Source: a virus. From it: 35,262 nt of DNA. Shown in pieces: positions 16,548-24,290 of the stretch; positions within the stretch are counted from its first letter, which is position 1, and every line of letters starts with the position of its first letter. A program made the translations under genes and the position numbers. The notes beneath the pieces were generated by a model. That model saw only the letters and a list, made by a program, of their open reading frames with translations, was not told the origin of the DNA and did not search any database. Location of the stretch: positions 1 through 35,262 of IMG/VR virus record IMGVR_UViG_3300031521_000214. The stretch is one strand, 5' to 3'.

Positions 16548-16763
16548 TTAATTATAATTATTATTAACAGTTTCAGTTAAACCGCTAACTAAAGCTAGAA
16601 GTTCACTAGTTGAACCACCAGTTGATCCAGTACTTAAATGAGCTAGTTTTATCTTTTCTGCTCTTGTAAATGCGAATTCATCATCATTTAAATTGTCATT
16701 TAAAGGTGATGTGTTTAAACCACTTAAATTTGGTTTATAATTTCTGTTAACTGTTATTTCCAT
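16548..16763 (-). CDS. Fibre N-terminal anchor, truncated by TAA
   Basis: This 71-codon ORF starts with the same anchor as the FISUMP fibre (MEITVNRNYKPNLSGL, then FAFTRAEKIKLAHLSTGSTG) and continues through SELLALVSGLTETVNNNYN to a TAA. The following codons, in the same frame, resume with LTGETVYRISGD. In the other repeat fibre of this window the corresponding words are NYNLITGETVNRISGD, so the TAA occupies the place of a Leu codon; a single T-to-A change of TTA gives TAA. As it stands the product would be a free anchor domain without adhesin. Shared anchors usually bind a common attachment site on the baseplate, so the free form could compete with full fibres. That is inference. Confidence 0.65.
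   Translation of the reverse strand: MEITVNRNYKPNLSGLNTSPLNDNLNDDEFAFTRAEKIKLAHLSTGSTGGSTSELLALVSGLTETVNNNYN
16615..16763 (-). repeat. Fibre anchor direct repeat, copy 2
   Basis: This is the second copy of the 149-base anchor-coding segment, in the same orientation as copy 1 (14293-14441) and about 2.3 kb away. Recombination between copies would delete the split fibre body and the small appendage gene while keeping one intact anchor joined to the FISUMP fibre. Confidence 0.85.
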
Positions 16764-16767
16764 CGTT

Positions 16768-17130
16768 TTATTTATTTATTTTTAGTATTGGATTTAGCAA
16801 CTCCATTGTTGTTAAATTTATTTTTGTTTTTTTTATTGATTCATTAATACTTATCAACTCAGATGTATCGAATTCCTCATCATATAATTCTTTACATTTT
16901 TTATTATAAGCTTCAAGTTTATCACTACCTGATATTACAAATTCATAACCATCAAAAATTCCATAATCACGGATTATGGTTGTAAATTTAACATTTTGTT
17001 CATTTATTATTTTATCACTAATTATTAAATTTTCAGATAATGCATGTGCGATATCAAATTCAAATTCAATATTTAGTTCTTTAATTTTTGCAATATTTTT
17101 ATTTATTGCTATTATATTCTCTAGAGTCAT
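16768..17130 (-). CDS. Small hypothetical protein in fibre/neck operon
   Basis: This 120-residue, mostly helical acidic protein begins MTLENIIAINKNIAKIKEL. It has a central strand segment (KFTTIIRDYGIFDGYEFVISG) between two helices and a closing helix (NESIKKTKINLTTMELLNP). There is no signal peptide, membrane segment or known motif. Its start is 1 base from the stop of the gp15-like gene and its stop is 4 bases from the next ATG, so it is tightly coupled into the operon. A role as assembly factor for the neighbouring fibre or tail-completion protein is possible from position only. Confidence 0.65.
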   Translation of the reverse strand: MTLENIIAINKNIAKIKELNIEFEFDIAHALSENLIISDKIINEQNVKFTTIIRDYGIFDGYEFVISGSDKLEAYNKKCKELYDEEFDTSELISINESIKKTKINLTTMELLNPILKINK

Positions 17131-17131
17131 A

Positions 17132-18127
17132 TTATACAGTTATTAAGGTCATTTTAGAGTTCTCAGATTTGTTGATTCTATCAATTTTTATTGTAACTCG
17201 ATCATATCTATTAATAATAAAGTCAGTTCCATTAACTAAAATATTATTAATAGAAATAGTATATGTTTTAATATTTGAGTCTATTAATAAGATGTTTGTT
17301 ATATGATAACTAGAATTTGTTTTAAATTTAATAGTATTCAATGCTTTCCTAGGGAAGTTGATTAGTAAATTATTTTCATAATTAATGAAATTTGATTTTG
17401 TAGTATCTACATTAATATCTAATAATGTTCTAACTATATTTTCCTCAAAAATAATATCTTTTTCATTTATAATATACCCAGCAACTTTAAGTTGGAAATT
17501 TTGAATAAAAATTTTCCTTTCATCTAAATCATAATCACTTTCATCTGAAATATCTTCAATTGTAACTGGCATGTAATGACCATTTACTATTATGTACGAT
17601 TGTTTTGATTTAAATTCATTATTAACACAATTATTAACATCATTAACCAATGTTAGACTATTACTAATCAACTTTATATTATAAATTATATCAACACAAT
17701 ACGGTTGTTTCATTTTACAAGATACTGTGATATTTTTATTTCCATCCCATTTCTCAAATGTTCCAATAGTGAAAAATGGTTCACCTGGAATATTAGCAAA
17801 ATTACTTAACATTGACCCTGGTTTAGGGTTATTTTCTCTTGTTACAATTTTAAAGTTTGGTAATATATTTTTATTATCATCAACCATTTCCCATGTCTGT
17901 GTAAATTCACTCATTCTTTGTTGTGAAAAGAAGAATGTTTTAATTTCGGTATTTCCAAAAATAGTATTAAATTTTTCTGATACAAAATTAGTTAATTCCG
18001 TATCAATATCATAATAAGATATAGGTTTAGGGGTTAAATTATTATTATCAAGTGACATTGACATAATTTCATTTATCCTACTATTACCTTCTAGACTATT
18101 ATTTAATTCTAATTTATTTAAATTCAT
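17132..18127 (-). CDS. gp15-like tail completion / sheath terminator candidate
   Basis: This 331-residue protein has no membrane segment. Its middle part matches the general layout I associate with T4 gp15 (272 residues). There is a loop-rich N-terminal part, then CKMKQPYCVDIIYNIKLIS with a helix (LTLVNDVNNCVNNEFK), and then IIVNGHYMPVTIEDISDESDYDLDERKIFI followed by FQLKVAGYIINEKDI. In gp15 the corresponding region is a strand, a helix, and a strand pair ending in a GYI(Y) motif. The C-terminal 100 residues are extra beta-rich sequence. It follows the gp14-like gene with a 2-base gap, the same order as genes 14 and 15 in T4. gp15 caps tube and sheath and joins the tail to the head. The assignment is by pattern and synteny and stays tentative. 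Confidence 0.5.
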   Translation of the reverse strand: MNLNKLELNNSLEGNSRINEIMSMSLDNNNLTPKPISYYDIDTELTNFVSEKFNTIFGNTEIKTFFFSQQRMSEFTQTWEMVDDNKNILPNFKIVTRENNPKPGSMLSNFANIPGEPFFTIGTFEKWDGNKNITVSCKMKQPYCVDIIYNIKLISNSLTLVNDVNNCVNNEFKSKQSYIIVNGHYMPVTIEDISDESDYDLDERKIFIQNFQLKVAGYIINEKDIIFEENIVRTLLDINVDTTKSNFINYENNLLINFPRKALNTIKFKTNSSYHITNILLIDSNIKTYTISINNILVNGTDFIINRYDRVTIKIDRINKSENSKMTLITV

Positions 18128-18129
18128 AT

Positions 18130-18654
18130 TTATTTACCTGAAAATTTATTTTTATCAACTGGCACACATTCTACAGTTCTAAAAAATGGTTTATATCCAA
18201 ACAGGCTATGCCCATTATCAAAATTTACTCTACCATCATTAGACACTTCAAAATATTCCATTTGATCTGGTGTTACTTGTAATCCGATAAAATCACCTCT
18301 AGATATATCCATCTTATTATCTTTCAATGTTTTAATATATACACCAAATGCTAAGTTACCAATTTGTAGGTAATTTCCAAGACCCTGTGTAGTATCATAT
18401 GCTTTGTTACTAGCTGCATCTAAAAGCAATGCAACATTTATTTCAATTGGCTCTTTATATGCGATAGAATTATCACCAATACTTTCTCCATATAAGTTAG
18501 TTACCATTGATTTGGTTCTATCAATTTGAAATACAAGTACTGTCTGATTCATATCTTGACTTACATAATCTAAACCGATTGATACTTCAAAATTATAATC
18601 AGCTTCTGAATAAAACATAGTATTACGAACTATTTTTGATTTTCTACCAGCCAT
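18130..18654 (-). CDS. gp14-like neck protein candidate
   Basis: This 174-residue protein begins MAGRKSKIVRNTMFYSEADYNF. It has the order seen in T4 gp14-type neck proteins: an N-terminal helix/strand, NLYGESIGDNSIAYKEPIEI (compare a YGE...YPIE pattern), FGVYIKTLKDNK, a RGDFIGLQ turn, EYFEVSND, and a final GYKPFFRTVECVPV strand. T4 gp14 is longer (256). gp14 with gp13 forms the collar ring below the portal on the filled head. It is first in the long operon, with a late box 28 nt before the ATG, and precedes the gp15-like gene. The gp13-like gene lies on the same strand beyond the helicase cassette. Homology is tentative; coding status is certain. Confidence 0.6.
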   Translation of the reverse strand: MAGRKSKIVRNTMFYSEADYNFEVSIGLDYVSQDMNQTVLVFQIDRTKSMVTNLYGESIGDNSIAYKEPIEINVALLLDAASNKAYDTTQGLGNYLQIGNLAFGVYIKTLKDNKMDISRGDFIGLQVTPDQMEYFEVSNDGRVNFDNGHSLFGYKPFFRTVECVPVDKNKFSGK

Positions 18655-18665
18655 ATCTTTATTTG

Positions 18666-18682
18666 TTATTTATAGATAAATA
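18666..18682 (-). promoter_or_regulatory. Candidate late promoter box for neck/fibre operon
   Basis: The minus strand reads TATTTATCTATAAATAA. It combines the TATTTAT word (28 nt before the ATG) with TATAAATA, the T4 late core (20 nt before the ATG). It leads the longest minus-strand operon in the window (18654 to 12141). Confidence 0.55.
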
Positions 18683-18762
18683 GTGGAAAAACAAATAAAA
18701 GTCGATTAAAATCTTAAAAAAAAATATATTTATTATTATTTTTAACTTTAAAACGTAACTAC

Positions 18763-18793
18763 TTGTTTATTAAATAATAAAATAGTACATTTG
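18763..18793 (+). promoter_or_regulatory. Bacteroidetes-type promoter for helicase gene
   Basis: TTG at 18763-18765 and TACATTTG at 18786-18793 are separated by 20 bases, identical in both elements and spacing to the promoters at 9001 and 27682. Predicted transcription start is near 18800, giving a leader under 20 nt before the ATG at 18817. Confidence 0.75.
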
Positions 18794-18816
18794 TTACTAT
18801 TATTAATATAAAAATT

Positions 18817-20646
18817 ATGAAAATTTCAATTAAAAAAACTAAAGAAGCTTTTGACCTACTTGAAAAATATAATGGAAATAACCCATATATAAAAAAGTTA
18901 AATTATTATATATTTACAAAAAAAGATAGGACATTATCTGACTTTGAAATTGAATATATTTTAGAAAACTATAATCGTGAACCAGAAAAATTAACCAAGG
19001 TTGTGAAAATAGCCAAATGGTTTGCTGAGAAATGTGTTGAAAGGTGGGAAGTTAATTTTACTCCTGAAAAGGTCCAAATAACTGATGTTTTAGGTGAAAA
19101 TGATAATTATTACCATGTATTCTTAAATTATAAAAAGAATCAAGAAAGGCCAACAATGTGTTTTATACCTAAGAAAGCATTACTTGATGATTTAAGAATG
19201 GAAGATTTTAACGAAATGCAAATAAATTTTGATAGATATGATAATGCATTATCTAAATATGGTAAGAAAATGTATGAACATCAAAAAATAGCTGTAAAAT
19301 TCTTGTTAATGAGAAAAAAATGTTTATTAGCTGATGATCAAGGTTTAGGTAAAAGTATGTCTTCAATTATTGCATCAATTGAGGGTGGATTTAAAAAGGT
19401 ATTGGTTATTTGTCCAGCATCGCTTAAATCTAACTGGAAACGTGAGATTAGCACTTTTATTCCAGAAGATCAAATAGGTATAGTTAATTCTGGTGATTGG
19501 TGTACTGATAAAAGATATACAATTATTAATTATGATATTGTTGATATGCATTACATTGTGCCGAAAGAAACGATAATTGATAGTGATGGTAATGAGAAAC
19601 AAATTAAATCTAGAAAGAAAGAAGTTAAAGAGGCTGCATTAGCTAATAGTGCGATGTATCTTGAAAATTTTGATTTAGTCATTATCGATGAATGTCATAA
19701 ATTATCTAAAAATACATCAATAAGATACGAAGTTATAAGCGATTTTTTGACCAGATCAAAAATTCCAAATGTATATTTAATGTCTGGGACACCGATGACT
19801 AATAAACCGATTAATTTATATCAGGTTTTAGCTTTAATCAATCATCCAGTCACCTTGAATTACGAGTATTTTGTTAAAACTTATTGTGATGGTAGAAAAA
19901 TTACAAGTAAAACAACACATAAAACTATTTTACTTTCAGGTGGTAGTTCAAATCTTGATGAATTAATGGAAAAAATTAAAAACTCATATTTAAGACGTTT
20001 GAAAAAAGATATTCCAGGTATGGTTATTAAAACAATTCATCAAAGATATTATGATTTAACAAGCGATGAACAAGTAGAATATGATAAGTTATGGGAAGAA
20101 TACGAAGAATCTCAGATTTCAATTGGTAAAAATAATTTAATAAAAGAATTAACAGAGGGTATATTCCTAAGACAATTCGTATCGGATAGTATGGTAAAAA
20201 ATACCATAGCATTAGCTGATGAATTCTTAGAAGATGGGAATAAAGTATTTATAGCCTGTTGTTTCAATGACGAAATTACAAAATTAAAAGAATACTTCGG
20301 TGATAAAGCTGTTATATATAAAGGCGGTATGACCACTAAACAAAAAGATAGAGCTGAGTCTAAATTCATGACCGATAAACATACAACAGTATTTATTGGA
20401 AATATTATTGCAGCTGGGGTTGGATTAACACTAACTTCATCAAATATATGTATTTTTAACTCATATGATTGGGTCCCTGGAAATAATGATCAAATGATGG
20501 ACCGTATTCATAGGATTGGTCAATTAAAAGATGTTGAAGTTTATTATCAGCTGTTCTCAGGGACGATCTCTGAAGATATGTGGGATAAGATCATTAAAAA
20601 AGAAATGAGTATTAAAGCGGTTATTAAAGAGGAAAATGATAAGTAA
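18817..20646 (+). CDS. SNF2-family DNA helicase/translocase
   Basis: This 609-residue protein has a complete SF2/SNF2 motor. The helicase core begins near residue 150 with YEHQKIAVKFLL (Q-like motif). Walker A is LADDQGLGKS (171-180). Motif II is DECH at 291-294 rather than DEAH. Motif III is SGTPM (323-327), motif V GVGLTLTSS (534-542), and motif VI DRIHRIGQ (562-569). A 150-residue N-terminal domain is not recognised. The pattern resembles SMARCAL1-type annealing helicases found in phages, which act at forks or recombination intermediates, the task of UvsW in T4. It is a monocistronic early-type unit with its own host-type promoter and a shared terminator. It lies between the gp13-like and gp14-like late operons and splits a block that is contiguous in T4. 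Confidence 0.92.
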   Translation: MKISIKKTKEAFDLLEKYNGNNPYIKKLNYYIFTKKDRTLSDFEIEYILENYNREPEKLTKVVKIAKWFAEKCVERWEVNFTPEKVQITDVLGENDNYYHVFLNYKKNQERPTMCFIPKKALLDDLRMEDFNEMQINFDRYDNALSKYGKKMYEHQKIAVKFLLMRKKCLLADDQGLGKSMSSIIASIEGGFKKVLVICPASLKSNWKREISTFIPEDQIGIVNSGDWCTDKRYTIINYDIVDMHYIVPKETIIDSDGNEKQIKSRKKEVKEAALANSAMYLENFDLVIIDECHKLSKNTSIRYEVISDFLTRSKIPNVYLMSGTPMTNKPINLYQVLALINHPVTLNYEYFVKTYCDGRKITSKTTHKTILLSGGSSNLDELMEKIKNSYLRRLKKDIPGMVIKTIHQRYYDLTSDEQVEYDKLWEEYEESQISIGKNNLIKELTEGIFLRQFVSDSMVKNTIALADEFLEDGNKVFIACCFNDEITKLKEYFGDKAVIYKGGMTTKQKDRAESKFMTDKHTTVFIGNIIAAGVGLTLTSSNICIFNSYDWVPGNNDQMMDRIHRIGQLKDVEVYYQLFSGTISEDMWDKIIKKEMSIKAVIKEENDK

Positions 20647-20647
20647 A

Positions 20648-20675
20648 AAATAAGGCTGGGTAACCAGCCTTATTT
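20648..20675. terminator. Bidirectional terminator between helicase and neck operon
   Basis: The stem AAATAAGGCTGG / CCAGCCTTATTT (12 bp) has a GTAA tetraloop. It begins 2 bases after the helicase stop codon and overlaps the stop codon of the convergent gene ending at 20670. Confidence 0.85.
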
Positions 20676-21107
20676 GTATTCACTATTTAATGAGCCAGGT
20701 AATAAATAACCTTTTTGTGCTCCATTATCTAAGTCAAAAAATATATAACTACCATTATCATACCCAAAGAATTTAATCCTTCGACCGTATAATCTTTGTA
20801 AATGTCTCATATGTGCTGATAAATGACTATTTGAACCATTTTGATAATATTCAGCATTTGGTCTTCTTCTCATTTGAATCCATTTCTCTCTTTGGTCTGG
20901 TGTTGATCTACCTTTATCAACATAAATTAGAAAATTAGTTAGCTCTATTCCACTAAAGCTACCTTCACCTTGGGTTCTAGCACCAAGACTACCTTCTCTA
21001 CTTCTTGAATCGCTCCAACTTTTATTGAATTTATCACCTTTACCAAAGGCTTCAACAATCATTGCGATTATTTTTGTCAAGTCTGACTCGTTTATTGATA
21101 CTTTCAT
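20670..21107 (-). CDS. Small basic protein downstream of gp13-like gene, possible connector component
   Basis: This 145-residue basic protein begins MKVSINESDLTKIIAMIVEAF. A Ser/Arg/Gly-rich segment (about 30-50, SDSRSREGSLGARTQGEG) is followed by FLIYVDKGRSTPDQREKW, an Arg-rich stretch (IQMRRRPNAEYYQ) and a C-terminal beta hairpin (IKFFGYDNGSYIFFDLDNG). The (Y)VDKGR word followed by a W helix recalls small tail-completion proteins of the HK97 gp10 type, but this is weak. It starts 4 bases after the gp13-like stop, so it is co-translated with a neck protein. Its stop codon lies inside the terminator stem. Confidence 0.65.
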   Translation of the reverse strand: MKVSINESDLTKIIAMIVEAFGKGDKFNKSWSDSRSREGSLGARTQGEGSFSGIELTNFLIYVDKGRSTPDQREKWIQMRRRPNAEYYQNGSNSHLSAHMRHLQRLYGRRIKFFGYDNGSYIFFDLDNGAQKGYLLPGSLNSEYK

Positions 21108-21111
21108 AATA

Positions 21112-22251
21112 TTATACGATTGCCCATCCTGGGACTGGTTGTGTTTTCTTTATTTCAGCCATTGAATTGGCCATTTTAGCCATAACATCTAATTGATATT
21201 GTGGTGTCATTCTAGTTAACCTATCCATTAACTCAGTTATAACTTCATCTCTTTCAGCTTTACCTTGGTCATGTAACATTGCATAATCAAGGATCATTTC
21301 ACCTTCTGGAATACTAATCTTACCGCTTGCATAACCTCTAATATTACCTAATAAAATTTTAGATTCAGCAATTAAAAGTTGACGAATAGTAACCTTTGTT
21401 GGTTCATTCATTAATGCGAAATCCATTTTATCTAATGGTACTTGATCTGGTGTTAATAAAATATCTGGGTTTTGTTTTCTACATTTATCAGCATTCTTAC
21501 CTTTTGTGTCATAATAAGTATACCAAACATGACTTCCAGCAACACCAAATATCGAACCACTAGTCCCATATGGATATGCAAATGACAATTTAGATCCTGG
21601 AGTTGATAATAAATGGATTATTTTAGTTCCTTCAGGGCCAGCTGTTACCTTATATATTAAGTCACTTCTTAATAAACGTTGTTTCATCATTAAATCTGAA
21701 GCCAATAACATGGTATCATATGCTGGAGCAATAAAGAAACCACCCATAGGTCCACTTGAAGTTCCATACCCGCCACCAAGTTGAGCAGTACCACCAAGTC
21801 CAGAACCTACATCAATACCGCCATAATTAGCCATAACAGCAGTTTGAGTTGTTGGTGGAGTCATGTGTAATACTTTATTAATTTCTCTATCAGCTGGTAT
21901 CATATAACTTTGTTTTCCCATTTCAACTGTGATATAATCTTTTTTTAATTCCCATGGACCACGTTGTTGTAAACCGACTTCCTTAGAAAACCAATAAGAA
22001 TAATCTTTTAAATAATCGAATGTTCTAACTGATAGTGCAAAGGCCATATCAGTGGTTGTTACGTCTTTACCATAAAGAGATGACCATTGAGTTTCAACCA
22101 ACCAATTTTGAACTAGTTTCGCATAATCTTCAACACACATTTCTAATAATTCACATAACATATCATCTTCTAATTGGACATTTCTTATCGGAGCGCCTAA
22201 TTTAACTCTTACTTTTTTGAATAGTGATTTAACTTCTGAATCTATTTTCAT
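21112..22251 (-). CDS. gp13-like neck / head-completion protein
   Basis: This 379-residue protein starts with a helical domain in the style of gp13-type neck proteins: VRVKLGAPIRNVQLEDDMLCEL, then VEDYAKLVQNWLVETQWSSL. A beta core follows with a large Gly-rich surface loop (about residues 143-172, GGIDVGSGLGGTAQLGGGYG). The C-terminal half is helical (KVTIRQLLIAESKILLGNIRGYAS; then DRLTRMTPQYQLDVMAKMANSM). T4 gp13 has 309 residues; the Gly-rich loop accounts for part of the difference. Such proteins bind the portal after packaging and provide the tail docking ring. It is divergent from terminase with facing late boxes, fitting the T4 13-to-17 neighbourhood. Confidence 0.65.
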   Translation of the reverse strand: MKIDSEVKSLFKKVRVKLGAPIRNVQLEDDMLCELLEMCVEDYAKLVQNWLVETQWSSLYGKDVTTTDMAFALSVRTFDYLKDYSYWFSKEVGLQQRGPWELKKDYITVEMGKQSYMIPADREINKVLHMTPPTTQTAVMANYGGIDVGSGLGGTAQLGGGYGTSSGPMGGFFIAPAYDTMLLASDLMMKQRLLRSDLIYKVTAGPEGTKIIHLLSTPGSKLSFAYPYGTSGSIFGVAGSHVWYTYYDTKGKNADKCRKQNPDILLTPDQVPLDKMDFALMNEPTKVTIRQLLIAESKILLGNIRGYASGKISIPEGEMILDYAMLHDQGKAERDEVITELMDRLTRMTPQYQLDVMAKMANSMAEIKKTQPVPGWAIV

Positions 22252-22257
22252 AATGGA

Positions 22258-22273
22258 TTTTATTATATAAATA
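22258..22273 (-). promoter_or_regulatory. Candidate late promoter box for gp13-like operon
   Basis: The minus strand reads TATTTATATAATAAAA, beginning 22 nt before the ATG at 22251. It faces away from the terminase box on the plus strand in the same 104-base divergent region. Confidence 0.55.
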
Positions 22274-22327
22274 TGTTGTGAATGTTATTTTTTTAATGAA
22301 TTCTTGATTAATTTTAGATAATAAATG

Positions 22328-22343
22328 TATTTATTATAAATAA
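22328..22343 (+). promoter_or_regulatory. Candidate late promoter box for terminase/portal
   Basis: The plus strand reads TATTTATTATAAATAA. TATTTAT starts 28 nt, and the T4-like TATAAATA 21 nt, before the terminase ATG, the same double arrangement as the box at 18666-18682. Confidence 0.55.
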
Positions 22344-22355
22344 CACACAATAAAT

Positions 22356-24239
22356 ATGTTAACAGGAAAACAAATATTAGTAGAATATAAAAAATGTTAC
22401 TTAGATAAGTCAAGAATATATATGATTGAAAATTATCTAACTACATATGATGCCACACAAAATGAAACAGTTCCATTTAAATTATTTCCAAAACAAAAAG
22501 AGCTTGTAGCAGCTCTTGGTGAATTTCCAAGAAATATAACAACAAAGCCACGTCAAGCGGGTATTTCAACAACAGCATCAGCTTTCATTGCTTGTGAAAT
22601 GGCCTTAGCTCAACCAAATAAACCAGAGACAGTTTTAATTGTTGCGAATAGATTAGATTTATCTAAATTAGATTTAAAAAAGATTAAAGAATTTTTATTA
22701 CAAGTTCCTAGATGGTTTTGGGGTACTGATTATTATGGAACACCAGAGAAAGAATCAAAAACTATTTTTGTTCTAGATAACCAGAAAGAATTACAATTAT
22801 TTAATGGAAGTAAAGTTATTGCAATTTCATCAGGTGATAATGCTGCCCGTGGGGTTTCTGCGGTATCATGGCTTATTTTTGATGAGGCTGCCTTTATTGA
22901 AAGGGGTAAATCAGTTTACTCACAAGCTGCTGCAACAACAGCTACTGGTGGTAGGATATTAATGATTTCAACTCCAAACGGTAAGGATGAATTATATTAT
23001 GAAGTTTATAATAAAGCAAAGAAAAAAGAAAATGACTTTAACGTTGTAGAATTAAAATGGTTTCAAGATCCACGTTATAGTAAAAATCTTAAATGGGAAA
23101 AATTTGATAAAGAAACTGGTGAAATCACAACTATAGTTGAAGAAACCGTATCAAAAGATGGTATTATAGCTTGGGACCCAGAAAAATGGGCACTTAGAGA
23201 GTCGGAAGGTTTCAAACCAACATCTCCATGGTACAATAAAATGTGTAATACATTTAACCAAGATAAGCAAAAAATAGCACAAGAGTTAGATGTATCATTC
23301 TTAGGATCTGCTGGTACTGTTATTGATATTGAAATAATTGAATTCCACGAAAAAACGAATATTAAAGAACCTTTATATTATGATAACTTTTTTAAAGAAG
23401 CTTGGATATATAAAGAGCCTATATTAGGTCATAAATATTTATTAGCGTCTGATGTTGCAACAGGGTCTGGTGAAGACTCTTCAGTTATACATATATTAGA
23501 TATTGATTCAATAGATGACTCTGGTCAACCATGTATTGAACAAGTGTTCGAATATCAAGGTAAAATTCAAGGCGATTTACTTGGTGAGTTGATAGATCAA
23601 TATGGTAGATATTATGGTAATGCACTTGCAATTGTTGATTGTATTGGTAGTTCTGGTGATGCAGCTGTATTAAGATTACAAAGTTTAAGTTATCCTAACT
23701 TATATTATGATGATTTAACATTGAAGAATGTAACAACTGAAAAATCTAATTTCACAGCAAATAAAACTAATGATGTTAAAACACCTGGATTTAGAGTTGG
23801 TGCTGCCAGATTACAAATGATTATGAATTTAGAAAGGGCATTAAGATTTAACGAGGTGAAACCAAGATCAACTAGATTTACACAAGAATTAAATACCTTT
23901 ATTTGGAAAAATGGTAGACCTGACCATCAAGGTGGGTTTCATGATGATACTATTACAGCGATGGCAATGGGATTATATGTCTTACAATTTTCATTTAAAA
24001 GACTAGAAGCGGTAAAAGAAAAAAATATAGCCATATTGAAAAGTATGGTTACTGCTCAAAACGCAATTAATGGTGTTGGTGGGCCAATTGAAATGAGTGA
24101 AGAATTGAAAAAGAAACCTTTACCGTTCTATACTACAAACACATTACAGACAGCACAAATGAAAAAAATAGATCCAACCGACAAAAATAAGATGTTAAAT
24201 GCTTATTTATTCAATCAGATGGTTAAATATATGCGATAA
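22356..24239 (+). CDS. Terminase large subunit, gp17-like
   Basis: This 627-residue packaging motor (T4 gp17, 610) has both domains intact. ATPase: adenine/Q region FKLFPKQKEL (41-50), Walker A KPRQAGIST (64-72), Walker B LIFDEAAF (173-180) with catalytic Glu177, and coupling motif STPNG (205-209). Nuclease: RNase H-like strands with Asp366 (LLASDVATGSGEDSS), Asp428 (LAIVDCIGSSG) and Asp530/Asp531 (GGFHDDTITAMAMGL). It cuts concatemeric DNA and pumps it through the portal. It leads a plus-strand unit with the portal gene 51 bases downstream and no terminator between. No small terminase subunit was recognised in the window. Confidence 0.96.
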   Translation: MLTGKQILVEYKKCYLDKSRIYMIENYLTTYDATQNETVPFKLFPKQKELVAALGEFPRNITTKPRQAGISTTASAFIACEMALAQPNKPETVLIVANRLDLSKLDLKKIKEFLLQVPRWFWGTDYYGTPEKESKTIFVLDNQKELQLFNGSKVIAISSGDNAARGVSAVSWLIFDEAAFIERGKSVYSQAAATTATGGRILMISTPNGKDELYYEVYNKAKKKENDFNVVELKWFQDPRYSKNLKWEKFDKETGEITTIVEETVSKDGIIAWDPEKWALRESEGFKPTSPWYNKMCNTFNQDKQKIAQELDVSFLGSAGTVIDIEIIEFHEKTNIKEPLYYDNFFKEAWIYKEPILGHKYLLASDVATGSGEDSSVIHILDIDSIDDSGQPCIEQVFEYQGKIQGDLLGELIDQYGRYYGNALAIVDCIGSSGDAAVLRLQSLSYPNLYYDDLTLKNVTTEKSNFTANKTNDVKTPGFRVGAARLQMIMNLERALRFNEVKPRSTRFTQELNTFIWKNGRPDHQGGFHDDTITAMAMGLYVLQFSFKRLEAVKEKNIAILKSMVTAQNAINGVGGPIEMSEELKKKPLPFYTTNTLQTAQMKKIDPTDKNKMLNAYLFNQMVKYMR

Positions 24240-24290
24240 TGGTTTAAAAAATAAAATAATTTAATATAATTACAATAAATAAATAAAAAT

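Noticed and set aside
16548-16550. TAA reassigned to a sense codon genome-wide
   Set aside because: Terminase, sheath and other genes end properly at TAA, gp26-like at TGA and the 80-residue gene at TAG, so all three stops work as terminators here.
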